34,427 nt of DNA from Bacteroidota bacterium (lineage in GTDB: Bacteria > Bacteroidota > Bacteroidia > B-17B0 > Aurantibacillaceae), in contig CANLAV010000009.1 of NCBI GenBank assembly GCA_947487905.1, positions 1 through 34,427 on the forward strand, in the 5' to 3' direction. Within the stretch, counting starts at the first letter, position 1. Each line of letters opens with the position of its first letter. Positions 15,116 through 24,537 of this stretch are shown piece after piece. The position numbers and the translations under genes are program-made. Under the pieces are notes generated by a model. That model made no database searches and was not told the DNA's origin. It saw only the letters and a program-made list of their open reading frames with translations.

Positions 15116-16939
15116 ATGGCAAGCGCAAGAGAATCTAAACAAAAATCAATGGAAGGCATTCCAAAAGCAAAATTTTCGAAAAAAAATTTCAAAAAGTCGT
15201 TGAGGTTATTTAAATATCTTCAAAAAAGTAAATGGATTTTTAGCTTAGGGATGATTTTTGTTGTGGCAACTGCTGTTGTAGGGCTTTATTTCCCAATTAT
15301 GGCAGGAAAGATGTTTGGATATCTTGGTCAAACAAATATGGCGCCCGATGTATTTAAAAATTCTGTATCTGGTACAGGCCTAGAACTGCTTATTTTGTTG
15401 GTAGTACAAGGATTTGTTTCCTTTGGCAGGGTTTATACATTTTCAATAGTGACTGAAAATATTTTAAAGGGATTGCGAACCGATACATTTAAAAAATTAG
15501 TTCAATTGCCCATGAGCTTTTTTTCAAAAAATCAAGTGGCTGATTTGAGCAGTCGCTTATCTACTGATATTAATGTAATTTCTGAAGCATTTACGGTAAA
15601 TATTGCAGAAGTGATTAGGCAAACAATCGTTGGAATTGGAGGCTTAATTTTATTGATCAATTTTACAGGTTGGGATGTTGCTAAATGGTTTGTGGTTATT
15701 ATACCTCCAATAACCTTGATTGCGATTTTGTATGGCCGAAAAATACGTAAATATTCAAAGGGATTGCAAGATAAAATTTCAGAGTCTAGTATTATTGTTT
15801 CTGAAGCATTAACCGGAATAACAAGTGTTAAAGCATTTACAAGCGAACATTTAGAAATAAAAAAATACGATAAAGTAACTAATGAGATTAGACGTTTTGG
15901 GGTACAATATGGAGTGATGCGAGGTGCATTTTTTGCTTTTATTATCATGTGTGTATTTGGCTCAATCTTTTTCATTTTATATAAGATGTTATTACTTATA
16001 AACTCACATGTTTTGAGCCCAGAAAATTTCGGAATCTTTATGATGCTTTCTCTTTTTGTGGCAGCATCATTGGGTGGTTTACCCGAACAATTAGCATCCA
16101 TTCAAAGGGCTTTAGGCGCAACAGATAGAGTATTTGATATTATTGATGAAAAAAACGAGGAAATTAATTTAGCTTTTCTTTCAAATAGTCATAGAGTAAA
16201 AGGTGATTTGGAGTTTAAACATATTCAGTTCACATATCCTACACGCCCCGATTTTCAAGTACTTCGCGATGTTTCTTTCAGCGTTAAAGCTGGCCAAACA
16301 GTTGCACTTGTTGGAGGAAGCGGTAGCGGTAAATCAACATTAGCTGCATTAACGTTGAGGTTTTATGAACCAAATGAAGGTGAATACACCATTGACGGAA
16401 AAAAATCAACCGATTATGAGTTGACTGAGTTACGAGACCAAATGGCTATTGTACCGCAGGATGTTCTGTTATTTGGCGGCACAATCAAAGAAAATATTTT
16501 ATATGGAAAGGCAAAAGCTACTGATGAGGAAGTAATAGAGGCTGCAAAACAAGCAAATGCATATGATTTTATTATGAGTTTTCCTGATCGTTTTGAGACG
16601 TTAGTTGGTGATAGAGGGATTCAGTTGTCTGGTGGGCAACGCCAGCGTGTCGCAATTGCAAGGGCTGTTTTAAAAAATCCATCTATTTTAATTTTAGACG
16701 AGGCCACAAGTAGTTTGGATAGTGAAAGTGAGCGTTTGGTTCAAGAGGCTCTTGATAAGCTAATGATTGGTAGAACGTCGATTGTTATTGCTCATCGATT
16801 ATCAACCATTAGAAATGCCGATAAAATAGTTGTATTACAAAAAGGGGAAGTACTCGAAATGGGCACTCATCAAGAGTTAATTAGCAACGAAGATGGCCTT
16901 TACTACAAGTTGAGTAAATTGCAGTATGATTTGAATTAA
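15116..16939 (+). CDS. ABC exporter, fused permease and ATPase (MsbA/multidrug type)
   Basis: A 607-residue half-transporter that would work as a homodimer in the inner membrane. A basic N-terminal tail is followed by a six-helix exporter domain (about 40-340), which includes the coupling-helix region LSTDINVISEAFTVNIAEVI. The nucleotide-binding domain then shows Walker A GGSGSGKST (about 399-407), signature LSGGQRQRVAIARA (about 503-516), Walker B ILILDEATSSLDSES (about 524) and switch His in VIAHRLSTIRNA. The substrate (lipid, lipopeptide or drug) cannot be read from the sequence. It has its own consensus promoter and no co-directional neighbour, so it appears monocistronic. Confidence 0.95.
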   Translation: MASARESKQKSMEGIPKAKFSKKNFKKSLRLFKYLQKSKWIFSLGMIFVVATAVVGLYFPIMAGKMFGYLGQTNMAPDVFKNSVSGTGLELLILLVVQGFVSFGRVYTFSIVTENILKGLRTDTFKKLVQLPMSFFSKNQVADLSSRLSTDINVISEAFTVNIAEVIRQTIVGIGGLILLINFTGWDVAKWFVVIIPPITLIAILYGRKIRKYSKGLQDKISESSIIVSEALTGITSVKAFTSEHLEIKKYDKVTNEIRRFGVQYGVMRGAFFAFIIMCVFGSIFFILYKMLLLINSHVLSPENFGIFMMLSLFVAASLGGLPEQLASIQRALGATDRVFDIIDEKNEEINLAFLSNSHRVKGDLEFKHIQFTYPTRPDFQVLRDVSFSVKAGQTVALVGGSGSGKSTLAALTLRFYEPNEGEYTIDGKKSTDYELTELRDQMAIVPQDVLLFGGTIKENILYGKAKATDEEVIEAAKQANAYDFIMSFPDRFETLVGDRGIQLSGGQRQRVAIARAVLKNPSILILDEATSSLDSESERLVQEALDKLMIGRTSIVIAHRLSTIRNADKIVVLQKGEVLEMGTHQELISNEDGLYYKLSKLQYDLN

Positions 16940-16979
16940 ATCATATTGAACAGAGGTGGAGTTTTAGTGCTAATAAAAA

Positions 16980-17528
16980 CTACTCGATAACTGAATATAC
17001 TTTTTTAATTTTGATAGAAATGTCATCAAAATCTACAATCGTGTTTTTATCAGCATGGAAAGCAAAAACCTTAATTAAATTATTTGAATCTTTTAAATCA
17101 ACCTCATTAAATGTGATACTATCAACAATATTTATCCATTCGTTAGGCTTAGCATTGTAGTTTAAAATATCGAAACTATTCCATGTACATTCACCATTTT
17201 TTTTGCAAATAGAAATCGCTAAGCAATCGCCTTTTTTTACATCATTTGCTTTCGCCCAAAAATCGACGCACACGCGTATGCTTGAACCTAATAAAGAATC
17301 ATCTATATTATGAAAAAACCCTGCAGAGTATTGATTGGCAGAATCTATTCTATATGCAAAATTTCCAGTATGACTTTGCTCTTTAACTCTTGAATCAATA
17401 GATGTAGAATCTTCTGCGTTTAATAATACGTGTAATAGTTCCGTACTTTTTTCCACTTCCATTGTTTCATCAGAACAAGATGCGAAAAGAAAAGAATAGA
17501 CAAATAAAACGGCAATAAATGTTTTCAT
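16980..17528 (-). CDS. Hypothetical small lipoprotein
   Basis: A 182-residue exported protein with a lipoprotein signal (MKTFIAVLFVYSFLFASC, Cys18). The mature part has a beta-rich look similar to small carbohydrate-binding-like jelly-roll domains: SHTGNFAYRIDSANQYSAGF early, WAKANDVKKGDCLAIS in the middle and TIVDFDDISIKIKKVY at the end. No known family could be assigned with certainty. It is divergent from the DUF2079 gene across 67 bases and convergent with the ABC exporter. Location at the edge of the glycan region makes a glycan-related role possible but unproven. Confidence 0.75.
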   Translation of the reverse strand: MKTFIAVLFVYSFLFASCSDETMEVEKSTELLHVLLNAEDSTSIDSRVKEQSHTGNFAYRIDSANQYSAGFFHNIDDSLLGSSIRVCVDFWAKANDVKKGDCLAISICKKNGECTWNSFDILNYNAKPNEWINIVDSITFNEVDLKDSNNLIKVFAFHADKNTIVDFDDISIKIKKVYSVIE

Positions 17529-17595
17529 GATTGGATTTTTTGTAAAAATATAAATTTATTTATTAATATTACCGTTCTTACAACTCATTTAACAC

Positions 17596-19080
17596 ATGTT
17601 GCTTACTCGAAATACCCTATTTTCTATAGTAAATCAAAGAAAAAACTTGATTCTAGTTTTCTTCTGCATCATTTATTGTTTGATATCATTAGTCAATCAT
17701 TACAACTACAGGACTTATGCGTTTGATTTAGGAATCTATAACAATTGTTTGTATCAATATGGTCATTTTCATAAAAATCATTATCCGTATTTACATTATA
17801 TGTTCACTAATTTTTTGTCTGATCACTTTTCATTGTACACAGTAATCTTATCCCCACTTTATTATATTTTTGGAACCCCAACATTATTGTATATCCAAAT
17901 ACTATCTGTTTTATTTGGATCAATAGGTATTCATAGGTTAGTTAAAAAGCGATTTGATCAATCGTATTTGCCTGAAATAGCGATGATTCATTATTTGTCG
18001 TTTTTTGGAATTTATTCTGCACTCGCCTTCGACTATCATGATAATGTGGTTTCTGCTATGCTGTTACCTTGGTTTTTGTTTTATTTTGATTCAAAAAAAA
18101 TAAAGTTAACAATAGTGTTTGCGATATTGATTGTTATCGGGAAAGAAAATATGCCTATTTGGTTGGCGTTTGTTTGCTTTGGTTTGTTCTTATTGAACTA
18201 TAAAGATAAAGCAAAACGCAATTTGGCCTTAATACTTGCATTTTCCTCGTTAGTATATGTTGTTATCATTCTTAAAATTGTTATGCCATCAATGGATCCT
18301 ATTATGGCAAAAAATGGGTATAACGCTTTTAAGTACACTATACTTGGAAATAATTTTAACGAGATAATGTCAAACGTAATACATAATCCGTTAAAAATAA
18401 TTAATGCCTTATTTGTTAGTCATATAGATAATTTACCAGAATTAAAAGATATTAAATTAGAACTGTATATATGTTTATTGTTTTCTGGTGGTTGGATGTT
18501 GTTATTTAGACCTCAATATTTAGTTATGTTAATTCCAATTATTGCACAAAAAGTTTTTTCAGATGATTTTGGGAAATGGGGAATTTCAAATCATTATTCT
18601 ATTGAATTTGCACCGATAGTAATTATATGCTTTTATGATGGAATTAATTTCATTAAAAAACAAAAACTAAGACTCGTTTTAGCAACTGCTGTTTGCATTT
18701 CTACCATTTATATAACGTATGCTAAAATGGAAGATAGAGCCTCTATTTATTACCATAAGGTAGAAGGATGTTTTTACATTAAATCGCATTATAAATCAGA
18801 GTTTAGAAAAAAAGAATTAAAACGAGTGTTTAAATTAATTCCTGCTGAAGCAAATTTAAGTGCCTTAAATATGTTTTGTCCTCATTTATCATTCAGGAAA
18901 AATATATACCAATATCCTGATGTTCATGATGCAGAATATATTTTATTGGCAAATACTAAAAATGCATATCCTGTTCGTGGAAAAGAATTAGATCAACAAA
19001 TTAAAGATTATTTAGCGTCTCCTCTTTGGGAAACATTATCGGCAAGTAAAGGCATTTATTTATTTAAGAAGAAGAAGTAA
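17596..19080 (+). CDS. DUF2079 multi-spanning membrane protein, GT-C-like
   Basis: A 494-residue polytopic membrane protein with roughly ten hydrophobic segments. The stretch NYRTYAFDLGIYNNCLYQYG near residue 37 is the hallmark of DUF2079. Members are predicted GT-C-fold enzymes that use polyprenyl-phosphate sugars, with the first-loop Asp (FDLG) the likely catalytic or metal residue. A soluble C-terminal domain of about 120 residues (from KMEDRASIYYHK to the end) faces the periplasm. It is followed by an intrinsic terminator shared with the convergent GT39 gene. The acceptor is unknown; a cell-surface glycan is likely from the neighbours. Confidence 0.85.
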   Translation: MLLTRNTLFSIVNQRKNLILVFFCIIYCLISLVNHYNYRTYAFDLGIYNNCLYQYGHFHKNHYPYLHYMFTNFLSDHFSLYTVILSPLYYIFGTPTLLYIQILSVLFGSIGIHRLVKKRFDQSYLPEIAMIHYLSFFGIYSALAFDYHDNVVSAMLLPWFLFYFDSKKIKLTIVFAILIVIGKENMPIWLAFVCFGLFLLNYKDKAKRNLALILAFSSLVYVVIILKIVMPSMDPIMAKNGYNAFKYTILGNNFNEIMSNVIHNPLKIINALFVSHIDNLPELKDIKLELYICLLFSGGWMLLFRPQYLVMLIPIIAQKVFSDDFGKWGISNHYSIEFAPIVIICFYDGINFIKKQKLRLVLATAVCISTIYITYAKMEDRASIYYHKVEGCFYIKSHYKSEFRKKELKRVFKLIPAEANLSALNMFCPHLSFRKNIYQYPDVHDAEYILLANTKNAYPVRGKELDQQIKDYLASPLWETLSASKGIYLFKKKK

Positions 19081-19102
19081 TTTTCCTATTAATCAAAAAA
19101 AT

Positions 19103-19129
19103 TTCAATTACCAATCATTCAATTACCAA
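19103..19129. repeat. Short 12-base direct repeat
   Basis: TTCAATTACCAA occurs twice (19103-19114 and 19118-19129), separated by TCA, in the 68-base gap between the DUF2079 and GT39 genes. It is too short and AT-rich to assign a role and may be a local slippage duplication. Confidence 0.4.
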
Positions 19130-19157
19130 AAAAGTAAGACACGTAGTCTTATTTTTT
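19128..19157. terminator. Bidirectional intrinsic terminator between convergent glycosyltransferase genes
   Basis: AAAAAAGTAAGAC and GTCTTATTTTTT pair around a 5-base ACGTA loop, with A-run before and T-run after, so it can end transcription from both sides. Its right arm overlaps the GT39 stop codon (19149-19151). It lies about 48 bases past the DUF2079 stop. Confidence 0.75.
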
Positions 19158-20594
19158 ACTTATAATTCGATAGTATGAACATTCTTTAAAACTTAATACG
19201 GACTCTAAAATAAATAATTTTTTTACGTCTACATCTCTCTCATATTGTTGGGTAAGGATATAACTACCAACATGCAATAAGGAGTCGTTTTGAGACACAA
19301 CCTTGCAATTGTTTCCTTTTAAACAATCTTTTTTAGCATAAAAATGCATCACAAAGTTTGGCCCTGAATTAATCATGTATACGCTATCTTTTTGATGTCC
19401 TTTAGCTCTTATTTGTTTCATAAAGTTTCCAAGAGAAGATCCTTTTGCCACGCCATAATTGTTGGAAATAACTTTATAAAAAGGCCAAGAAAAAATGCAA
19501 ATAAACAAGAGCCAAATTTTTATTTGATGGTTTTTGGAAACTAAATAGAATGCTGTTCCAATTATTATGGCCATGATGGGGTAGAGTGGTGCATCATACC
19601 ATTCGAGTTTAGTTTTTGATAAAGCCAATAATAAAGCAATACTAATAAAAATAAATATAAAAAATATACCTAACTTTTTTGTGCTATCATTCGTTCTGCT
19701 TAAAATATAAATTAAACAAAATGGAAGAACAAAAACCCAGCCAAAAAATCGATCTTGAGTAAACATTAATTCAAAGAAGAAATAAAAAGGTAATGTTTTT
19801 TGATTTAAAAAATCTTGTCTTTCTATTCTGCCACCAATTTCATTTTCCATCACGGCATTGAAGTAGCCCTCGGTTAGATAACTTCTTAATGCATAGTAAC
19901 CAATAACAAGGAGTAAAAAAGTTAAAATAGTAATATAAAAACCCTTATTTTGAAACGTCTCTTTTAACTTCTGCCTGAAGATTATCCAAGCTAAAAAACC
20001 TGGAATTGCAGTTAGCCCAGCTATGCCTTTTGTTAAACAACCAAATGAAAAAGCAAAACCAAATAAAACCAAATATAAAGTAGCTTTCCTTTTCGATTCA
20101 GAATTTGTATACTCATAAATGAATGAGGATTGTAATAAAATCCAAAAAGCTAAAACAGAGTCAGTATCTCCAGTTCGAGAAATATGCCAGCCCACAAATG
20201 CATAACTGCTTAATAACACCATTGGAAAACTTAAAGCGATCCAATAATTTTTGAATGTTTTTATGCCAATTAACCAAAGCAATAGTGCGCTTAAAAATGC
20301 AAATATTGCTGAAGACATACGAACACCTAATTCATTAAAACCAAAAATTTTAATACAGATAGCACTACACCAAATAGCAAATGGTGGTTTCGAATTAAAC
20401 AAATCGGGCTCATCTAAAAGAAATACTTCAATAGGATTTCCATTTTCAAGCATTTCTTGGGCATTTAAGGCATAACTTGATTCGTCCCACAAATGCATAG
20501 GCTGTTTGCCTAATTGATGAAATAGAGCAAAATAGCTTAATAATATAAAGGTAAAAAGGGAGCCAAAAAAATGATAATTTTTAGTTATAGACAT
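19149..20594 (-). CDS. GT39/ArnT-like glycosyltransferase, integral membrane
   Basis: A 481-residue polytopic GT-C enzyme of the PMT/ArnT group, which transfers a sugar from an undecaprenyl- or dolichyl-phosphate carrier to an acceptor on the periplasmic face. The first periplasmic loop carries the catalytic Asp-Glu pair in HLWDESSYALNAQEM (Asp37, Glu38), followed by NSKPPFAIW and the second conserved acidic site SRTGDTDSVLAFW near residue 140. About ten or more hydrophobic helices follow, then a C-terminal periplasmic domain with three Cys (CLKGNNC, SFKEC). It lies between the DUF2079 gene and the amino-sugar operon. The acceptor could be lipid A, an O-glycan or a protein. Confidence 0.92.
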   Translation of the reverse strand: MSITKNYHFFGSLFTFILLSYFALFHQLGKQPMHLWDESSYALNAQEMLENGNPIEVFLLDEPDLFNSKPPFAIWCSAICIKIFGFNELGVRMSSAIFAFLSALLLWLIGIKTFKNYWIALSFPMVLLSSYAFVGWHISRTGDTDSVLAFWILLQSSFIYEYTNSESKRKATLYLVLFGFAFSFGCLTKGIAGLTAIPGFLAWIIFRQKLKETFQNKGFYITILTFLLLVIGYYALRSYLTEGYFNAVMENEIGGRIERQDFLNQKTLPFYFFFELMFTQDRFFGWVFVLPFCLIYILSRTNDSTKKLGIFFIFIFISIALLLALSKTKLEWYDAPLYPIMAIIIGTAFYLVSKNHQIKIWLLFICIFSWPFYKVISNNYGVAKGSSLGNFMKQIRAKGHQKDSVYMINSGPNFVMHFYAKKDCLKGNNCKVVSQNDSLLHVGSYILTQQYERDVDVKKLFILESVLSFKECSYYRIISKK

Positions 20595-20607
20595 GTATTT
20601 TTTATAT

Positions 20608-20615
20608 CAAAAATA
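20608..20615 (-). promoter_or_regulatory. Possible -7 element for the GT39 gene
   Basis: The minus strand reads TATTTTTG, matching TANNTTTG, 14 bases before the GT39 ATG. The -33 TTTG is not present at the usual spacing, so confidence is low. Confidence 0.28.
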
Positions 20616-20795
20616 GGAAATAAAAATCTTTGAAGGGCATGATGTAGAAAATTAAAAAACACGATGTTGTTTTAGTCAAAGTTAGCTGTAAAAAGCAATG
20701 TGGCAAGTCTGAATGATAAATGGATGTAGAGAAAAAAAGTGAAGTAAAAAAGCGATTTAGTGTACTTAATTTCGTATTTTCGTTATTTAAAATTT

Positions 20796-21197
20796 ATGAA
20801 GCAACCACAAATTATAGAATTTCCAAAGCTTGGTAGTCCTGATATTGGCTATATATCTGTTGCAGAAAACCAAAAGAATGTTCCATTTGATGTTAAACGT
20901 ATTTTTTGGAGTTACCACACGCCTGACAATGTAGTTAGAGGTCGACATGCGCATCATCAAACGCAAATGGTTTTAATTGCAACTTTAGGTCGAATTGTTG
21001 TAAACACAGAAATGCCAGACGGGAGCTTAAATGTGTTTTCTCTTGAATCTCCCAATCAAGGATTATATTTGCCAAAATATTGTTGGCACACAATGCAGTA
21101 TAGCCACATTGCTGTTCAATTAGTTCTAGCTTCCGAATTATATGATGAAAAAGATTATATAAGAAGTTACGACGATTTTAAAATGATTAAAGGCTAA
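20796..21197 (+). CDS. dTDP-4-keto-6-deoxyhexose 3,4-ketoisomerase, FdtA/QdtA-type cupin
   Basis: A 133-residue cupin that converts dTDP-4-keto-6-deoxyglucose to the 3-keto isomer, the first committed step to 3-amino-3,6-dideoxy sugars. The cupin motif RGRHAHHQTQMVLIATLGRI carries the active-site histidines, and LYLPKYCWHTMQY completes the barrel. I chose ATG 20796 (MKQPQIIEF) over the track's GTG at 20760: the extra 12 residues are not typical of the family, and 133 residues is the usual length. It starts an operon with an acetyltransferase, an aminotransferase and a glycosyltransferase. FdtA (galacto product) and QdtA (gluco product) cannot be told apart by eye. Confidence 0.9.
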   Translation: MKQPQIIEFPKLGSPDIGYISVAENQKNVPFDVKRIFWSYHTPDNVVRGRHAHHQTQMVLIATLGRIVVNTEMPDGSLNVFSLESPNQGLYLPKYCWHTMQYSHIAVQLVLASELYDEKDYIRSYDDFKMIKG

Positions 21198-21200
21198 TAC

Positions 21201-21770
21201 ATGGAATATTTTAAGCACGCGTTAGCTCATGTAGATTCTGATTCTATTGGAAAGGGCACAAAAATATGGCAATTTGTATCCATTTTAAAAGGGGTGAAAA
21301 TTGGGGAAAATTGCAATATTTGTTCACATTGTTTTATTGAAGGGAATGTAAAAATTGGCAATGATGTAACATTAAAAGCAGGAGTATATTTGTGGGATGG
21401 TATAGAAATTGAAGACAATGTGTTTGTTGGTCCAAATGTCGTTTTCACAAATGATTTATATCCGCGAAGTAAACAGTTTAAAGAACCACTAAAAACAGTC
21501 ATTGAAAAAGGAGTTTCGTTAGGCGCTAATTCTACAATATTGGCCGGAATAAAATTAGGAAATTACGCTATGACAGGGATTGGAAGTGTAGTTACGAAAG
21601 ATTTAAAGTCTCATGGTTTATACTTTGGTAATCCTGCTAAACAGCATGGATGGGTAGATGAATATGGCGAAAAGCTTAAGTTTAATCAGGAGTCACAAAC
21701 ATGGGTTAACACGAATAATAGTAATTATCGCGAAGAAATAACAGGATTAATAAAAATAGAAACGTCATGA
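21201..21770 (+). CDS. Hexapeptide-repeat N-acetyltransferase (FdtC/QdtC or WxcM N-domain type)
   Basis: A 189-residue left-handed beta-helix acetyltransferase. Isoleucine-patch hexapeptide repeats run through about residues 30-140 ([53 protein letters not shown]). [12 protein letters not shown] is the loop shared with WxcM/FdtC-type enzymes that acetylate the 3-amino group of dTDP-3-amino-3,6-dideoxyhexose from acetyl-CoA. In WxcM proteins this domain is fused to an FdtA-type isomerase; here the two are separate genes three bases apart. It overlaps the following aminotransferase start by 4 bases, a sign of coupled translation. Confidence 0.88.
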   Translation: MEYFKHALAHVDSDSIGKGTKIWQFVSILKGVKIGENCNICSHCFIEGNVKIGNDVTLKAGVYLWDGIEIEDNVFVGPNVVFTNDLYPRSKQFKEPLKTVIEKGVSLGANSTILAGIKLGNYAMTGIGSVVTKDLKSHGLYFGNPAKQHGWVDEYGEKLKFNQESQTWVNTNNSNYREEITGLIKIETS

Positions 21771-22870
21771 ATATTCCATTTTTAGATTTAAAAAAAATCA
21801 ACCAAAACTATGAGCATGATTTAGCAGCACAGCTACATAGTGTTATTAATTCTGGTTGGTTTATAACAGGAAATAAGTTAATTGAATTTGAAAAAAACTA
21901 CGCTGATTTTAGTGGGAGTCAATTTAGCGTAGGAGTTGGTAATGGATTAGACGCCTTAATACTGTCTTTGAAAAGTTTGAATATTGGTAAAGACGATGAA
22001 GTCATCGTGCCTTCAAATACCTATATAGCAAGCTGGTTAGCCATTTCTTATGTTGGTGCCATTGTGGTTCCGGTAGAGCCTCGAATTGACACATATAATA
22101 TTGATGTGAGTTTAATTGAAGAAAAAATCACGTCAAAAACAAAGGCAATCATGCCTGTCAATTTATACGGTCAAGCTGCAGAACTTGATAAAATAATGGC
22201 ACTATCTAAAAAACATAATTTATATGTTATAGAGGATAATGCTCAAGCACAAGGCGCTCTGTGCCATGGTAAGTTAGCAGGTAGCTTTGGTCACATTAAC
22301 GGAACAAGTTTTTATCCAGGTAAAAATTTAGGTGCATTAGGAGACGGTGGAGCAATTACAACGAACGATGCTGACCTTGCAGAAAAAATAAAGGTATTGC
22401 GAAACTATGGTTCTCAAAAAAAATATTACAATGAAATAAAAGGATATAATTCACGGTTAGACGAACTTCAAGCGGCTTTTTTAGATGTTAAATTAAAAAA
22501 ATTGGCTTCTGAAAATGAACAGCGTGTTATCATAGCAGAAAATTATTTACAACAGCTGGCAAATTTTGAAGATTTAATATTACCTCAGCTTGCTGAAGGC
22601 TGTACCTCAAACTATCACTTATTTGTAGTGAGAACAAAACGTAGAAATGAATTGCAAAAGTTTTTATTAGACAAAGGTATTGGTACCGTTATTCATTACC
22701 CCGTTCCTCCACACATGCAAAAAGCCTATAAAGAATATGAGTTTTCTGATGATCAATTTCCGATCGCCTCATTAATTGCTGAAACGTGTTTATCTTTGCC
22801 ACTCTATCCTGGAATGGATGATGAGCAAATAAACTATATTTGTAATACTATAAAATTATTTTATGCCTAA
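21767..22870 (+). CDS. PLP-dependent dTDP-3-keto-sugar aminotransferase, FdtB/QdtB type (DegT/DnrJ family)
   Basis: A 367-residue DegT/DnrJ/EryC1/StrS aminotransferase that adds the 3-amino group to the dTDP-3-keto-6-deoxy sugar using glutamate. Visible landmarks are the N-terminal [23 protein letters not shown] (cofactor phosphate loop), [11 protein letters not shown] with Asp157 contacting the pyridine ring, and the internal-aldimine Lys186 in [40 protein letters not shown] completes the family signature. It overlaps the acetyltransferase by 4 bases and the next glycosyltransferase by 8, so the four genes form one tightly coupled operon. Gene order places acetylation before amination, though the reaction order is the reverse. 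Confidence 0.93.
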   Translation: MNIPFLDLKKINQNYEHDLAAQLHSVINSGWFITGNKLIEFEKNYADFSGSQFSVGVGNGLDALILSLKSLNIGKDDEVIVPSNTYIASWLAISYVGAIVVPVEPRIDTYNIDVSLIEEKITSKTKAIMPVNLYGQAAELDKIMALSKKHNLYVIEDNAQAQGALCHGKLAGSFGHINGTSFYPGKNLGALGDGGAITTNDADLAEKIKVLRNYGSQKKYYNEIKGYNSRLDELQAAFLDVKLKKLASENEQRVIIAENYLQQLANFEDLILPQLAEGCTSNYHLFVVRTKRRNELQKFLLDKGIGTVIHYPVPPHMQKAYKEYEFSDDQFPIASLIAETCLSLPLYPGMDDEQINYICNTIKLFYA

Positions 22871-23792
22871 ATTATCCATTATTATTCCTTGTTATTTTAA
22901 TGGAGAAAATATTCCAATTACAAAACAACGTTTAATAGAAAACGAATCACTGTTCGAAGATGATGTAACTTTTGAATATGTTATGGTGGATGATGGTAGT
23001 AAAGACAATACGGTTGAAGAACTTATTAATTTTAAAAATGAACATCCCGGTAAAGTAAAAATCATAAAACTTGCTGGAAATGTTGGCTCTTATAATGCTA
23101 TACTAGCCGGAATGAATTATGCCACAGGAGATTGTTGCGTAGTCATCGCCGCCGACCTTCAAGATCCTCCAGAATTAATGGTAAAAATGTATGCGCATTG
23201 GAAGAACGGAATTAAACTTGTTGTTGGGAATAGAGCAGATCGAGCGGAGTCATTTTTTCAGAAAGCATTTTCAAATTCATACCATAAACTCATTCAAAAG
23301 TTTGCGTTAAAAAACATTCCTAACGGTGGCTTTGATTATGTTTTTTTTGATAAAAAATTAAAGGACGAAGTCGTTAAAATAAATGAAAAAAACACCAATA
23401 CGTTATACTTATTAGCTTGGTTAAATTACGATATGGTTTGTATTCCATATTCCCGCGCTAAAAGAGAAATTGGAAAATCACGCTGGACACTCAAAAAAAA
23501 GATAAAGTTATTTATAGATTCTTTTATTTCTTTTTCGTATGCTCCATTAAAATTTATTTCAGTTACAGGAATCACCCTTGGCATTATTGCGTTTTTTTAT
23601 AGTTTAGTAATTATTGGTTTAAAATTTGCAGGGTCAACAGAGCCTTCTGGCTGGTCAAGCTTAATGGTGGTTATTTTATTTGTGTCTTCCTTTCAGATGA
23701 TTGGTTTAGGAATCATTGGTGAATATGTTTGGAGAAACCTAGAAGCGACCCGTCAACGACCGATTTACGTGGTTGATGAGGTTATAGAGTAA
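22863..23792 (+). CDS. GT2 polyprenyl-phosphate glycosyltransferase, GtrB/DPM1-like
   Basis: A 309-residue inner-membrane glycosyltransferase. The cytoplasmic GT-A domain (about 1-215) has [23 protein letters not shown] (42-50) and the metal/nucleotide motif [10 protein letters not shown] (97-106). Two C-terminal transmembrane helices (about 236-258 and 267-290) and the tail [22 protein letters not shown] match GtrB, which loads a sugar onto undecaprenyl phosphate for use outside the membrane. Following the amino-sugar genes with an 8-base overlap, it may load Fuc3NAc or Qui3NAc onto the carrier. The nearby GT-C enzymes would be candidates to use that donor. This donor assignment is inference. 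Confidence 0.92.
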   Translation: MPKLSIIIPCYFNGENIPITKQRLIENESLFEDDVTFEYVMVDDGSKDNTVEELINFKNEHPGKVKIIKLAGNVGSYNAILAGMNYATGDCCVVIAADLQDPPELMVKMYAHWKNGIKLVVGNRADRAESFFQKAFSNSYHKLIQKFALKNIPNGGFDYVFFDKKLKDEVVKINEKNTNTLYLLAWLNYDMVCIPYSRAKREIGKSRWTLKKKIKLFIDSFISFSYAPLKFISVTGITLGIIAFFYSLVIIGLKFAGSTEPSGWSSLMVVILFVSSFQMIGLGIIGEYVWRNLEATRQRPIYVVDEVIE

Positions 23793-23807
23793 TAAATTAT
23801 TTAAAAC

Positions 23808-23830
23808 GATTTTATAACTATTATAAAATC
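23808..23830. terminator. Weak AT-rich hairpin between convergent genes
   Basis: GATTTTATAA and TTATAAAATC pair around CTA and overlap the stop codon of the CoA-transferase B subunit. The 10-base stem has a single G-C pair and no strong U-run, so termination is uncertain. Confidence 0.3.
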
Positions 23831-24477
23831 ATCTCAGGAATTTCTCCTTCAACAATGAGTTTTCCTAAGGTAGCATTTTTTATTTCTTCAACACTTACGC
23901 CTGGAGCGCGCTCCAATAAACGAAATCCACCGGTTGGTAAAACATCTAACACGGCTAATTCAGTTACTATTTTTTTGACACATTTAATACCTGTTAGCGG
24001 TAAATCACATTGAGGTAATAATTTAGATTCTCCAGCTTTATTGACATGTTGCATGGCTACAATAATATTTTTTGCGCTTGCCACTAAATCCATGGCTCCA
24101 CCCATTCCTTTGACCATTTTTCCTGGTATTTTCCAGTTTGCTATATCACCATTTTCGCTTACTTCCATAGCACCTAAAATAGTTAAGTTTACTTTTTGTG
24201 AACGAATCATTCCAAAGCTCATAGCACTATCAAAAATAGAAGCCCCTTTTAGTAGAGTTACTGTCTGTTTTCCTGCATTTATTAAATCTGCATCTTCTTC
24301 TCCTTCGAATGGAAATGGGCCTGTTCCTAAAATCCCATTTTCAGATTGTAAAACAACATTAACTCCATCAGGTATATAATTTGCAACCAATGTAGGGATG
24401 CCAATTCCTAAATTCACATACATGCCATCTTTCACTTCTTTTGCAATGCGTTTTGCGATCCCGTTTTTATCTAACAT
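23821..24477 (-). CDS. scoB: 3-oxoacid CoA-transferase subunit B
   Basis: A 218-residue beta subunit of a succinyl-CoA:3-oxoacid CoA-transferase, which moves CoA from succinyl-CoA to acetoacetate or a similar acid. The catalytic glutamate is Glu46 in LQSENGILGTGP, with the glycine-rich VNLGIGIPTLVANYIP in front of it and VKGMGGAMDLVASAKNIIVAMQH behind it, all family hallmarks. Length is normal. The A subunit is 60 bases upstream in the same direction. Role is likely in ketone body or branched-chain amino-acid catabolism. The substrate pair is inferred from the family. Confidence 0.94.
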   Translation of the reverse strand: MLDKNGIAKRIAKEVKDGMYVNLGIGIPTLVANYIPDGVNVVLQSENGILGTGPFPFEGEEDADLINAGKQTVTLLKGASIFDSAMSFGMIRSQKVNLTILGAMEVSENGDIANWKIPGKMVKGMGGAMDLVASAKNIIVAMQHVNKAGESKLLPQCDLPLTGIKCVKKIVTELAVLDVLPTGGFRLLERAPGVSVEEIKNATLGKLIVEGEIPEMIL

Positions 24478-24537
24478 AATTTATAAAATTTTTTCTAGTC
24501 TTTAGTAAGCCATATCTATGCTCTAAAGCAACTAATA

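Noticed and set aside
16940-16979. Possible terminator between the ABC exporter and the small lipoprotein gene
   Set aside because: Only a short AGTTTT/AAAACT pairing with a large loop is present and there is no U-run next to a stable stem.
20760-20795. GTG start and 12 extra residues given by the track for the ketoisomerase
   Set aside because: The extension MYLISYFRYLKF is unlike family N-termini; ATG 20796 gives the normal length and start.
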